64,000 bases of DNA, from contig NW_025062477.1 in the NCBI RefSeq assembly GCF_000002995.4, positions 12,444,696 to 12,508,695 on the forward strand. The letters run 5' to 3'. The translations under genes and the position numbers were made by a program. Below the pieces are notes generated by a model. That model ran no database searches. It saw only the letters and a program-made list of their open reading frames with translations, and was not told where the DNA came from. Below, piece by piece: positions 1-15,077 of the stretch (its first letter is position 1; each line of letters opens with the position of its first letter). Source of the DNA: Brugia malayi. Taxonomy: Eukaryota; Nematoda; Chromadorea; Rhabditida; Onchocercidae.

Positions 1-3000
1 AAAACGGAAAGAAAATAACCGGAAAAAAAAGTTGATAAATTAGATGTGACAAAAAATCAAATTTAAAAAAAAAAAAAGAAAAGGAAAATGGAAAGAAAGT
101 AAAATCTGAAAAATGAACTATTTTATAGTTTATTTTTAGAATATATAAATTGAAATTGATTCTTTCATTTTAATTAATCATTAATCCTTTTCTCATCTAA
201 TTCGTTACCTTTTTTGTTGTTTTTTTTTTTTCATTTCTTTTTTTTTTTTGCACTATTTATCATATATATTTGTAAATACTAATTAATTAATTAATTAATT
301 ATACTCATTAATACTATTTCATTTAATTTTCATTCATTCTTTGATCTTTTATTTCTCTTTTTTAATCATTAATTTTAACAAATATTATTAAAGATAATTT
401 TAAGAGATAGAAAAAAGAAAGACAAAGAGAGAGAGAGAGAGAGAGATAGAAGCACAAAGGAGAAGGAAAATTAGAAATAAAATAATATTTAAATTTATGA
501 TTTCATTCAAAATATCTAACAAAAAAAAAAAAAAAGCAAATAAAAAATAAAATATTGAAACATTTTTGAAAAAAACAATTGTCAAATTAAGAAACATCTC
601 AGAACTTTTATACTGTCGTTTTTGCTTATATACAATGTTTGATTAGCTTAAACTAGCTAATTTCAACTAGCCTAGCATTTTTCTATAGCCTTAAAAAAAA
701 AAATAAAAAAAAAAAAACAGTCATTTTTTTTTTCTTTCTTTATAGAATTTCATTTTTTTTTTTTTTCTTCGTTTGCTTTCATCTTCCTCTTGAAAACTAT
801 TTTTCATCTTTTTTTCTCGCATATACTCATTTTTAGAAATATAAAAGTATCAAAGATTTTATCAACAAGAAGTAATCCTGAAATTGAAATTCAATATGAA
901 ATGTTTTCACTAATTTAAGTTAAAAAAGAAAAGGAAATTAAAATAGTAATTAGATTGTACCAAATTAAAATTAGAAGTAACAAATATCCGATAAATATTA
1001 ATAAAACTAGAAATAAATATGAAAATAGTAATTAAATTGTGAAAACAAGAAATAATAATAATAATAAAAGCAAGAAAAAATATTTAAATTAATTCAAATA
1101 GGAAAAAGAATTTAAAAAATTGACACTAATTAATTTGATTATAATATTATAAAAAGAAAATATGAATTCTTCGTTTCATCTCTTTTCTAAAAAAAAAAAA
1201 GTTATATGATTATTTTCACAATTGCATTTTTATAATGTAAAAAAAAGAAAATAATTTAACGTTTCCCTTTTTTTAAAAAAAAAAAAATCTACTTTTCATA
1301 AAATTTCGTTTTGCATAAAATTTTGTGTTTTTTTTTTCACTTCAAAAACAAAAAAGAAAAATTATAAAAAATCTTTTCTTTAAAACGAAAAAAAGAAATT
1401 TACTATAAAAGATGCTAAAGGAAAAAATTATTTTAACAATAAAGTGTTTAGGAAACAAAAATAAATGTCAACAAATTTTAGTTAAAAATTTACAATTCGA
1501 TTTAATCAAATGATAAGTTTATAAAACAAAACGAAATGAGAAAATTTGAATTGCTAAAAAGTAATTTCAATTAATCATCAAAATATTAAATTATTCATTG
1601 ACTCAATTATTAGAAATATAAACTAAAGTGAAAAAAAAGAAAAAGAATTAATAATAAAAAAAAAAAAAAAAAAAATGCTAATATATAAAATTGATAATAT
1701 AAATTAATAGCAGTTAAAAATTATTAAAAAAAACTATTAGTAGGTATTAAATAAAGGATTTTTTGTATGAAAATTTAAATCTGTTTGAAATTTAAGTTTT
1801 CATCAAATATTATTGAAAAAAAAAAAAAAAATAGAAAAAGAATTTGAAAAAAAAAAAAATAAAAAATGGAGCATTTTCATAATTGGAAGAATAAAATTGT
1901 TTCTTCTTCCTCTTTCTTTTCTATTTTTATTTATTTATTTTTTCTTTCTGAAAATTATGCATCAAAAAGAAAAAAGTTGAACAAAAGAAAAAAAGAAACA
2001 ACATTGTAAAAATTTCAAACAATTTTTATGGATTAAAATTAGAAATGTTAAATAAGTGAGAGAGAGAGAGAGAGAGGGAGGGAGAGAGAGAAAAAACAGC
2101 TAGAGAATGCAAGAAATATTGCACATATATGTCAGAAAAGAAAAAAAATATTTGAGTGTGAAAATAATAATAAGTTGCTAGATGCAATTTAAAATGCCAA
2201 GAAATCTTGGCTTATTTTAAAAATAAAACCAATAAAATTAAGTAAGTCTGTGTGAGAGAGAGAGAGAGACAGAGAGTGACACAGAGAGAGAAAGAAAGAG
2301 GAAGAAAAAGAATATGTGAATGAATGAGTGAGAAAGAATGAGAAGAATTTTTAAGAATTGCTTTTTTCAAAAAGATTTTGCTATTATCATTTTGTTGTTT
2401 AAAAATGTTTGCAAAAGTGAATGATAAACAACATACTTGTTAATCATTCAAATCTTTTTTTTTTCCTTTTTCATTTGTTTCTTTTCTGAATGCATAATAT
2501 TTCAAACAATTTTCACTCTCTAACTTGCATCCATCATTTTTTTTTTACCTTAGCATAAATTTTATGATTATATCTTTTTTTTTTTTTTTATGATTTTATG
2601 AATTATGATTATATCAAAATTTGCAAATATTAAACTTATTATCATCTAATTTATCACACTTGAATCTAGATGTTTAATTATCATATCAGTTTAATTAACA
2701 TACCTCTATTATCATTCCTTCATGTATTTATTTCTAAAAAGTTTTATTTCTAAATACTTTTTTCAAAAAAAAAAAAATTAAATTAAATTCATTAATAATA
2801 CCTTAAATGAGATATTTAATTATCATAATTCTATTATCATTCTAATATCATACTTCCAAGTATTTATTTTTAAAAAATACTATTTTTTTTTTTCAAAAAA
2901 AAAAAAAAAAAAAAGAAGAAATTGTGTTATTATTTAACAAAAATATGATTATTTTACATTAGTTTCATTTATAAAATTTTTTTCTGATTTCAATGATTTT

Positions 3001-5905
3001 AGTAATAATTTTAGGTCAAAATTTTTCTGAAGCATTTAAGAAAATACTATAAAAATTGTTTCATTTTTAATAAATTTTCAAAAATCATATCCATGTTAAA
3101 CATTTCATTAACATTATTGCATTTCTATCACAAAAATAATTTTTTAAATCTCATTTATTTTCTTAAAATATGACAAAAAAAAAAAATTGTTCCAAACGTT
3201 TTATTTTGTTTTTTATTACAAAACCGTTTTATTTTGTTTAAATTGAAATAATACAATTCATTTTCAATATTTCATGAAATGATTACATAAAAATTAGTTA
3301 AAACAAATTCCTTTGTAAAGAAGTAATTTTTGAAAATTTATCGAAAATGGACCAATTATTTGGCATTAGTTTGAAATTTTAAAAATGCATTTGTTTTTAA
3401 TAGTGGAAATCGTATTTTAAATCAATAAAAACTCAGTTTTGAAAAAAATTTAATTTACATTATCAAAATTGTTTAAATAAATGCAGCCAAATGTAATTAG
3501 CAAAAGCTATTAAATTGCTAATAATTTATGATATATGAACAGATAATTAAAACTAAAATTCCGTAAGGAACATAATATGATTATGATAAATGTTTCAAGA
3601 ATTGTTGACAAAATTTATCCAAAATAAAATAAGCAAAATATTTCGTTTTTTAAATTTTTTAAAATAGGATTTTTCTTTTTCTTAAATTAGAAAATATGAT
3701 ACGAAAATGAAATATGATACTTGTGAATTAGAAGTTCATCCTCTAATGAACCCAAACAATATTAATTCAGGAAAAAAAAAAAAAAAAGTGAAATTAGAAT
3801 CGCAGATGGATCAGTAAGAAAACGAAGGCATTTTACTGTTTTTAACAAACAGAAAAAGAAAAAATTAATAATAAAATAATAAAAATAATATTTTTCAAAC
3901 AAATATATAATAGCATTTTTAAAATTTAAAATAAATTTTTCTTTTCTATTTGAAAATAAAAATTGTGCTAAATTAGATATGATAACTGCAAATTAATGAA
4001 CAGATACAATATGAAATAAACAATTATATATAAGTATTTTTAGATAATAATAATAATTTTTTTTTTCATAACAACAATAAGAATGTTGATAATGAATAAT
4101 TATTAACAACAATAATAATGATGATTAATCACACTAATAATAATAATAATAATAGTGATAATAATAATTGTTATTAAAATAATAATAAAATAATAAGCAA
4201 CAATAATCATAAAAATATAAATGATAATGATGAAATAAGTTTTTCCTATGTTCATTTCATATCTCACTCCAAATATAGAATTAAATTTTAAACAATTAAT
4301 TAATCAATTTCAATTCAAATTTAATTTTCTCCAAGATATCTGTATATTGTGAGTAATATTCAAATTTTCAGGTATTATAAAAGCCATCTATAATAATTTT
4401 AATTTTTTTTTTTTTTTTTTTTTTTGTCCACAAAAGCCTTTACTCATTGCTACTATGTCACATTTCAAGATTAAAAGTGACAAGATGACAAAATTGATAG
4501 CAATAAAAGAATAGGAATAGGATCAGCAACATTTCTATCTTTTCAAACTTAAAAATGTTAGGGAATGCTGAAATTTTTTAAATTTCAATTTTTTTTCTAA
4601 CAGAAAGAAAAATTGCAGAAAAAATTTGAAAATATACTATTTCGATTTTTGAAAATACGTTTTTTTGTTTTTTTATTTTTTTTTTTTTTTTTTTGGAATT
4701 CTCTCTAATTCAATTTCTCGTTCTTATGCTTTCGATTTTTTTTTTCTCTCTGTTTTGAAAATTATGAAAATATTGCAAATATTTTGAAAAAAATATTTTA
4801 CATTAAAACCATCTTTGTTGTTTCTAAATATTAATAATAAATATTCTGTTTTAATTTTTAAACTTATTTCCAAAATAACTTTTATTGTTATTAGTATCGT
4901 TATTATTGCTATTACAATTGTTAATAATATTTTTATTATTATTATTGCATATTATTACACTATTATTATTTATTATTATATTCCTATTCTTATTATTATT
5001 ACTATTAATATTATCATTATTTGTTATTAATATATCATTATTATTGTTAATATATCACAGTTGTCATCGTTATTATTATCATTATCGCTGTCACCACTGC
5101 TATCAGCACCAGCATTATTATTAACATTATATTATTATTATTATCAGTATATCATAACTGTCATTGTTTTCATTATTATTATTACTATTATTATCATTAT
5201 CGTTGTCATCACTGTTATCAGCATCAGCATTATTATTAAAATTATATTATTATCACTGAACAGCATCTACAAGTGCCTATTTTTACTTACTATTAATAAA
5301 TAATTTAATTTAAAATAAGTAGAAGTAAATTTTCTTGCAAAATGTTTAAAAATTCGATTGCAATGAATTAAATTAATTAAGCCAGAACTAATTTTAACAT
5401 ATGTTAAATTAGAATTTATGAAAAAGATGGGGATATAAATTAGAAAATTCAAAAGAAAAGTCATGATGATTAGAAAAAATAATTGTTAGAATATTACTTT
5501 CTATTTTGCTTCTGTAAAAATTCAAAAGTTTTTTAATAAGCATAAATCATCTTCTAATTCCATTAATGTAAAATAATATTGTTTGAAGTTTTATTAAAAA
5601 AATTCATTTTATTTTTTCAAATTTAAACAAAAACATTAGTAATTTCACTTTGTAATACCTTTGTTTTAATAAAATTTGAAGTGCAAACGTTTTTTTTTTC
5701 CTTTTATCAATGAAGAAATGCGCATATTCTGCATGTTAAAATTATAATAATCGTAAAGTAGCAATTTAATTTGTTTTCTCTTTTCATAAATTAAATTTAA
5801 CTAATCTAAAACACATTGATTCTTTGTAACAAAAAAAAGCAAAAAAAAAAATTTCAAATATTTCGAATTAAAAAAAAAATAAACAAAAACAAATCAAAAT
5901 GCAAC
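1..5905 (-). other. Non-coding DNA, probably unc-13 intron 15
   Basis: This stretch follows unc-13 exon 15, whose donor would be GTTGCA at 5900-5905. I see no convincing exon on either strand. It holds many poly-A and poly-T runs, GA-dinucleotide tracts (about 427-446, 2057-2095, 2253-2292), an AAT/ATA-rich tract (about 4040-4210) and a TTA/ATT-rich tract (about 4880-5255). Small frames inside these tracts are low-complexity products. If exon 15 were not spliced, the frame would add three codons and stop at TGA 5894-5896. Confidence 0.6.
4040..5255. repeat. AAT / ATT trinucleotide-rich tracts
   Basis: Two imperfect microsatellite blocks: AAT/GATAAT-rich from about 4040 to 4210 and TTATTA/ATCATT-rich from about 4880 to 5255. 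In the second, a segment of about 110 bases recurs: TATCAGCACCAGCATTATTA near 5101 and TATCAGCATCAGCATTATTA near 5216. That indicates local duplication within the tract. Confidence 0.7.
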
Positions 5906-8516
5906 CTTAATTCCAAGTATTCGACATGTATCCTCATAAGCTTTATGCCATAAATTTTTATAATTTCTTTTTGATAATATCAATTCGGCTTCATTAATCC
6001 TTTCAATTTCATTCCTAAAAATAATTGTTTTTTTTTTCTTTGTATATTTTTCAATTTAGAAAATAAAATTTTAACGAATTTTTGGAAAAAAAAAATTTAA
6101 AAAAATTTTAATTACTAACTTTTCAGCTCAATTGATCATCATTAATACAGTTTATCAAATCAAATATTTCTTTTATCACACAATTTATTTCATAGCAAAA
6201 ATTTGCATTCAAAAAAAAAAAAAATTACAATGTTTATTACATTGAATAAAATTTTTTAAATAAAAAAAAAAAAAATGCTAACTTTATAGCAATTTAAATT
6301 ATTTCCATTCATTAATAAAAAGTATTCAATAATATCACTAAACAAAAATTATTAATTGCTCATTTTTAACTCATTTTTGTTAATTTAAACCATTTTTTAA
6401 TTCTCTTTTCTTCTTCCTCTCTCTGAACAGAAATCTTGCGAACAGCAAAATTAATTTTATATTTCAAATTATTATTTTTTTTTTTTGATTTCATTTTCAT
6501 CTTTCCTTTTTTTTTACAAATGCATTAACATAAATTCAATATATTTTTCATTTTTTTTTTTTTTTTTTTGAAAATTTAAATGTTTCACTTTTGTCTAATA
6601 TCAAATCTAGATGTGTGAAATTTTTTTTACTATTACTATTAATGTTAGTAATATATGTTCATTAATTAACTTTTTAATTATTATTGTTAAATTTTGATAT
6701 ATTATATGAAATATGCATTCTTAATTTAAAATAATATTTAAATTTTAATTAATATTTGAGTTCTATTCTTTTTTTCTATTCTAGAAATTGTAGAAAAGGA
6801 AAATAAAATTAATCAGTCATACATTTGCTGATTATCATCCATTGTAAATTGCACTTTTAATATCTTCGATTGCATTTCATCATTATTGTGGCGCTCAAAT
6901 GAACATTGCGCCTCATTAAGTTCATTTTCTATTTCTTGTCTACAATGTAAACAAATTAATATAAAAATAGAATTCTTTATTTAAAAAGAAGAAAAAAGGA
7001 ATTTTTAAACTTTTCAATAACTAAAAAGAAAAAAAAAAGTTAAAATATTTGAAACATTTAAATAAAATCAATAATAATAACATTTTTTTTTTTATAAATA
7101 TAATATATAATTGAATTAAAAATAATAATTAAAATAAATTTTAAACTAATCAATATAAGAGAAAAAGAAGTTAAAATATTTGAAACATTTGAATAAAATC
7201 AATAATAATAATTTTTTTTTTTACAATTATAATATATATAATTGAATTTAAAAAAATGATTAAAATAGAAACGAAAACGATAATTAAAAAAGAATAAATT
7301 ATACTTTTCATTGATGGAATATTGCTTGTTATGATCATATCGTATTTGATCAAAATTATTAATTGAACCATTCGGTAGTTGTTGATTAGTGAAATTTAAT
7401 TGATGATTATTTAAATCATTGATATAATAATGATTCATTTCAGGATGATCCAATGATTCATGTTCTGATTCTGTTGGTGGCATATCATATTGATTTGTTA
7501 ATGTAGATGATTTATTCCTGTAAAAATCATTGCTATAAATAATTTAACAAAAAAAAATTTTTATTGTCTTTTTTTTTTTTTTATTAATATGATTAAATAT
7601 AAAAATATTAATTTAAAAAAAAAATAAAAAAAATTAAAAAATTAATTTTTGGCATCATTTATTGTACACTGCCATTATTCCGATTACTATTATTAATTGC
7701 ATTCATCATTTATTAAAATTATTTTAATTATTATTTATTACTAATATTCATTACTGTTATTATTTTTTTATTATTGTTTAATACTACTGTTTATTATTAT
7801 TATTGTTATTGATATTAATTATTATCATCATTAACATTATTATTGTTATTGTTATTAATCATTGATTTATATGAAGAACTGAATGAAACTATCATTTCAA
7901 TCTATTACCTATTTACTTTTTCTTTTTTCAATTTTAAATGATGAATGAAAAGATGAAAGAAAGATTATTGACTCACTGCATTACTGTCGAATAATCATGC
8001 CAAATCTCATCATCATCATCATCATCATCATCAACATCAACATTATTATCATCATCATCATCACCATCCTCATCATCATCATCATCATTGATAATGCCTT
8101 CATAAGAAAGAATGATTTTATCAACAAAAATATTTTAAAAAAGGAAAACGAATCAAATTTTAAAGCAGAAGCATTTCATAGATTAAACCACACAACAAAG
8201 TAAAAAAAAAGTCAAACTTTAATAAAATTCTTTTGCAAATTAAGCTCACTTCAATTTTACAGACATATCAGTTAGTTACACTTTTAAATAATAATGATAA
8301 TAGCATAACATTCAACAACATACTTTTACTTTCTTTCCTTTTTTTTTTTTTTTGTTATATAAATTTAAATTATATTATCATTGATATCTTTAGTTATCAT
8401 TTATTTTTAAAAATATTAGCAATCAATTTTCTCATTTCTTTTTATATAAATATTAATGTTTTCATTATTATTTATATTTATATGGCAATATTGATTTTTC
8501 AATTTTCTTTTCATTT

Positions 8517-8555
<39 letters not shown>

Positions 8556-11500
8556 CTTCCTCTTTTGTCAATTTTTGAAATGTATATAACTTAAGCTTAA
8601 TTCAAATATATTTGTAAAAATTTATAACACATTGCGATTTAAATTTAGAAAACAAAAAAGTTTTCATTGTAAATTATGAATTATTATTTTTTTACTCTTG
8701 AAATATTTAAATTTTATTACAAATTTTTAAATTATATTTTTTTAATTAGATAATAATAATAATAATTAACCTTCGCATTGGAAACATTTTTTGATGTATT
8801 AGTTGTGGACGACTATTATATGATAATGGTTCTTGTTCTTCGGTCCAATCCATATTTTGTTCATCATCCCATTGTTCTCTTAAATTATTAACATTTAAAT
8901 AATTGTTAATTTAAAATTTATCATAATTAATTAAAAAACAATTATCAGTTCATTACTGAAATAAATTACAAAACTATTTAGTTTAATATTATATTTTAAA
9001 TTTAATTAGTCATCATTTAAGTATTCCTTTGCACTATATTTTTAATAATAAAATCTTTCATAATACTAAAAATTAAATTTGTTTATAACGATAGCATAGT
9101 ACACTATACAAAACTGATAATAACTGATAATTTATCATATTTGGCAAATAATTAATCAAATGCTTTGATAAAATTTAAATTTCTGATTAAAATAAAGGAA
9201 AAAAAATTAAAACAAATTTTTTATTAAATAAGAAATTATCAAATAAAACCTAAGTATGTATCATATATTTAGCAAAAGATGTGACAAATTAAATGTCCTT
9301 TTGTTATCAATTATAATTTGTTTCATAGAAAAATATACTAATCAAAATTTAAATTTAAGCTAAAATGAAAAGCATAGAGAAAAAAAGAAGTAAAAGTAAA
9401 GAATTAAAATTACTATATTAGTTATCAAAAAAAAAAAAATGAGGTAAGAAAATCAGTTAAAGAGAAGAAAAAAGATAAAAAGAAGAAAATAAGTGGAAAA
9501 AACTTTGAAAAAAAAAAAAAAATTAGTAAAATGATCCAACAAAAGAATTATGCGTAAGCTATTTAGAGGAATTTTTTGATAAAGAATAATTGAATACGTA
9601 TTTTTATCATTTTAACTGGAGAAAAAAAATGATAATAATAGTACTAGCAATAATAATAACAATGATGATAATGATAATAATAATATAAAAGATAACAAAA
9701 ATATATTATAACAATAACTTAAAAAAAAAAAATAGTAATGAAGAAGTATCAATAATAAATTAATTAACTGATAAATATTAGAAAATTTTTAGTCACATAA
9801 AAATTCAATCAGAACTAATTAGTGAGCTAACAATTTAATTTTGTTTTTTTCAACGTCAAACATTGAACATATTTTATATAACATTTTGATTTGAAAATAT
9901 ATTTATCGCAAATTTTATCAATAAAAATAAAATTAAGCATTAAATAGAATTCTGGTTTCAAAAAAAAAAAAAAAGAAAATTAAAAATATTACAAATCTTT
10001 TTACTAAAACTACTGATAATAACTCATTATCAGTGCTAATTGCTATATTTATCATTACTTTATGTAAAATTATGATTCAAAAAAAAGAAAATAATTCTAA
10101 AATCTAATTTAAAAAAAATGAAAGAATTTAAAATTTTATAATTGAAAAAGTAAAAAGACACCTTGCTTCATTATCATTATGATATTCATCACTTTGATAT
10201 TGCTCACCAGATGTACTGGGATGAAAGTAATCATCTGATTGTTCAACTGGATCATAATAATGTCTATCATGATAATCATTATCATAGCTACAAGTAATCA
10301 TTATCATTTATCACTAACTGAATTAGCATTAATTTCTTTATAACAAATAATATTTTTGTTAATTTTTTTAAATTTTAAAATAATATTTCAATACATAGTT
10401 CTCAAAAATTGTTGATTTAAATTTTCAATTAATTTATCAAAATATAATTTAATATTTACACTTAATAACAATTAAATATCAAAATATAATTCAATATTTA
10501 TAATTAAATAAAAAAAAAAATATAGGAAAAATGTGAAATGCAAAAAAAAAAAAAAAAAAAATGACTTTAAACTATTCCGATTTCTCTCCGAACGATCATA
10601 TTCATCATTATTTTCAATATTATAAACATTACGTAACATAGATTCTTGTCTTACGGTTTCACGTGAATATTGATGACGTGATAGCGAAGCGTTTACTTCC
10701 GTTGAATAACCAAGCATATCATCATAATATTCAGCTAAAATTCATCATTCATTCAAATCTTATGAAAAATAAAAAAAAAAAAAAAAAGCAAAAAAAAAAG
10801 AAATTTAATTATCTCTGAAAACATTTACAAAGCCACTAAATGAAACAATTAAATGATTAAATTAAAATGAAATGTTTTTCCAATAAATAGTAAATGGATT
10901 TAGAATAAATTTACAAATAATATTATTGTAACAAAAAGAAACGAAAAAAAAAAGGAATTATCATTTCTCTTAATAATTGTTTACTTTAAAAAATCAAATT
11001 TTGAAAATTTTTAATTAATAATTAATTATGAAATAAAATTTTAAAAGCTTCACCTCATGCCAAAAAAAAAGTGGAAATTTCTTTTTTTTTTTAATTTTAA
11101 TATTAATTTTAACTGATATATAATATTTTATTATCACTATTACTATACAAAGAAATATTAATAATTTATAGTATACGATGAAATTGAAATTTCCATTAGA
11201 AATATGTATGTGTATGTGTATGCATGTGTGTGTATGTGTATGCATGTGTATGTATGCATGTATGTATGTGTGTGGGTGTGTCGGTGTCTGGCAGATGTTT
11301 ATAGGAATTAAAAAACAATTGACAAATAAGAAATGGAAAGAGAAGGAAGTGACATCGTCGAGAATAAATGTGGCTGTGACGTATGACAGAAAAAAGGAAA
11401 GGAAAAAAAAAACAAAATAGGAAGGATAAAGAGGTAATGTAGAACTGATAATTTTTGAATAAAAATGAGAAAAAAATCTCTGCCTTTGAAAAAAAGAAAG

Positions 11501-14500
11501 AAACAAAAAAGAGAGAAAGAAGGAAATGAGTGAGAGGAAGGAGGAGAAGGAAAAGGAGGAGGAAAAGGAGGAGGAAATGGAGAAGGAAAAGGAGAAGGAA
11601 AGGAGGAGGAAAAGGAGGAGGAAAAGGAGAAGGAAAAGGAGAAGGAAAAGGAGGAGGAAAAGGAGGAGGAAAAGGAGGAGGAAATGGAGAAGGAAAAGGA
11701 GGAGGAAAAGGAGGAGGAAAAGGAGGAGGAAAAGGAGGAGGAAAAGGAGAAGGAAAAGGAGGAGGAAAAGGAGGAGGAAAGGAGGAGGAAAGGAGGAGGA
11801 AATGGAGAAGGAAAGGAGGAGGAAAAGGAGGAGGAAAGGAGGAGGAAAAGGAGGAGGAAAGGAGAAGGAAAAGGAGAAGGAAAAGGAGGAGGAAAAGGAG
11901 GAGGAAAAGGAGAAGGAAGAGGAGAAGGAAGAGGAGAAGGAAAAGGAGGAGGAAAAGGAGGAGGAAAAGGAGAAGGAAGAGGAGAAGGAAAGGAGGAGGA
12001 AAAGGAGGAGGAAAAGAAGAAGAGGAGAAGGAAAAGGAGGAGGAAAAGGAGGAGGAAAAGGAGAAGGAAAAAAGAAAAAGTAAAACTGATCGAATGTAAA
12101 AAAAAAGAAAAATTAGTGTATATCATTTGGAAGTGTAAATTAAAATGAGAAATAATTTAAATTAGAATAAATGAGTGAATAAGAAGGTAATGAAGTAATT
12201 AAATGCATGAATGAATTGTTATTGATCGATGATAGTTAGTGAGTTATTTGAAAATTAAAAATAATTAAAGAGGAAGAGAGAGAGAGAGGGAGAGAGAGAG
12301 AGAGTAAAGATGTAATTTCGTAAAGATAACGATGATTAGGAAGATGAATTATTTTGAAGGCAAAAATAGTTTTATTGAATAAATATGCATAAATTAATGT
12401 TAGGATAAATCCTTTCTTTTTTTTTTTTTCCGTAATAAATATTTTACTATATTATAATTATTTCATTCAATTAACAGAATTATTTAATTATTTCATTTAA
12501 TAGATAAAATTCCTTTTGCTTTAATCAATTTCAAATGAAATCATTATGTAGCAAAATAATTATTACAAAAAAAAAGCAAAATTTGAATAAAAATTTATGA
12601 TATAAAGATTAAAAAAAAAGGTAATTGACTTTAATTAATTTAATTAAAGTTCAATTTAAAGAAAGAAAAGAATTGACAAACTTGATTTTTGAATTTGTTC
12701 ACTATCATCTGGATAGAATTGTTGTCGATAGGCATCTTCTTCATCTTCATAACTTGCCTGCAATATCTGTTCATGGGATAATTAATAATTAATGCTTATT
12801 GCTATCATTACTTTTTTTAAAAAAGAAAAAAAAAATCAAAAATCAAAGTAACTAATAATTAAGTGGAATTAATCACTTCAATTCCAAAAATTCAACGAAA
12901 AAGAAAGGAAGATTTCTTCCAAAAAGCAAAAGAAATTCGAGAGTGAAGGTAATAATAATAATAATAATTAGTGAGTAACAATAGTATTAGTAATAATGAT
13001 AATTATAAAATGATAATAACAGTAAGAGCAATAATAATAGTGATAATAATAATAATAATAATAATGAATAATAAAGTAATAGTAGATACCAATAATAACC
13101 AATAATGATGACTGCAATTTTAATTATTATTATTATAATATAGTCATAATCAAAGGAGAAGAATTTGAAAAAAAAAAAATGAAATCAAAATTTATAAAAT
13201 GATTCTTAACAAAATAAAAGAGCAAACTAAAAAGCAAAACTTTATAAAAAAATTTCAGAAACAATAATCTTAAAAGCTAAAAATTAAAAATCTATTTAAC
13301 TAATAACGAAAGCTTAGTGTAAAATTTTAATAAAAAGAAATGTTAAGTGTAAAGATGGATTAGATAGATAAATGAATGAAGTGATAATTGATTGTGCTAT
13401 CAGTTATCACTTCTATATTTCTTAACATTTTCTGGTATACCCGCTCATAGCGGGGTTATTTGATTAACTGATAAATAAGGCTTACAAATTTATCTCTTAT
13501 ATGGCAATTATTTTGGAGAAAAAAAATATATTTTAAATTGAAAAAAGAAAAATGAAATCAAAAATAGCAAACGGTAAATGTTTTCTTTTTCTTATAAAAA
13601 AGAAAAAATCAGTAGCTGAAATAATTTTCTTCTTCATTACTAATTCATTTTTTAAAATTTAAAAAATTACCTTACATTTTTTTTAGCTTTAAATTTCTTT
13701 ATTCTTTCTTCATTTTCTCAAATTTATAATATCCTTTTTTTTTTCCTTTGTATTTTTGAATTTAAATAATTTATTGTGACTTTTTTTTTTTTTAATTTCA
13801 ATTAATTTCTCATAGATTATAAAAAAAAATTCCCAATTTTTTTCTAAATTAAATTTTCTAATGCAAAACATTTGTAAATTGCGATTTAATGGATAACAAG
13901 GAAAAAAAAAAAGATTTTGTTGAATAAATTCTATTTCTAACATTAATGAATGAGTTGAAATTAATTGAAATTAAAAAAAAAAAATTATCAAATAAATTCC
14001 ATTTCTAAAATTAATGAAAATAAATTTCGTTTCCAATATTAATGAGAATAAATTCCATTTCTAATATTAATGAAAATAAATTCCATTTCTAATATTAATG
14101 AGAATAAATTCCAATTCTAATATTAACGAAAATAAATTCCATTTCTAATATTAATGAGAATAAATTCCATTTCTAATATGAATGAAAATAAATTCCATTT
14201 CTAATATTAATGAGAATAAATTCCATTTCTAATATGGATGAAAATAAATTCCATTTCTAATATTAATGAAATGAATTCCATTTCTAATATTAATAAAAAT
14301 GAATACCATTTCTAGCATTAAAGAATTAAAATTGATTGAAATTGTTAACATATTGATTGGAATTTATTCATTTATTTATTTATTTATTTTTCTTTTTCTT
14401 TAGTACTTTTAAAATTACCTGTTCAAATGGTAAAAGATTCTTGTCGTATTGTCGTTGGTGTCGTTTATTTTGATGCAAATGACTGTACCATTGATGTGCC

Positions 14501-15043
14501 GAACTATTTGGATGATGGACAGGAAATGATACATCTGATGTATAATCAGAATCTTCCGAAATACCAGCTGTAAAAGAAGAAAAAACGGAAAATGAAAAGA
14601 GAGAAAGAAAAAAAAAATGAAAGAGAAAAATCAAAGGAAACGAAAATTTTTTACAATGAATGAAAAAAAAAAAAAAAAAAAAGAAAATTAAAGTAATACA
14701 TTTGAATTCGAATATACCATACATTCTAATATATGTATTTGTATTTGAATTTGAGAAAAAAAAAATGAAAAAGACGAATCTTTGTTTTAATTTTCAAAAA
14801 GATTAAAAAATTGTAAATAAAAACAAACATAAAATTATATGTTAGCAATAAATTTTTTTTTTGATCATTTCATTTTCATTTTAAGCAATGATAATGATAA
14901 TAAAATGATATCAATTATTATCAATTTGCATAATATTTTATCTATTTTCGATGATGAAAAAAAAAAAAAAACAGAAAACTTTAATAAGTTATCAGAATTT
15001 TTCCTTTTTTTTTTTAAACGACAAATTAAAATTCCTGCGAATG

Positions 15044-15077
<34 letters not shown>

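Noticed and set aside
11308..12148. Several long overlapping reading frames (up to 272 codons) on both strands
   Set aside because: They exist only because the polypurine tract lacks stop codons. Products are Glu/Lys/Arg/Gly or Ser/Phe/Pro repeats with no domain.
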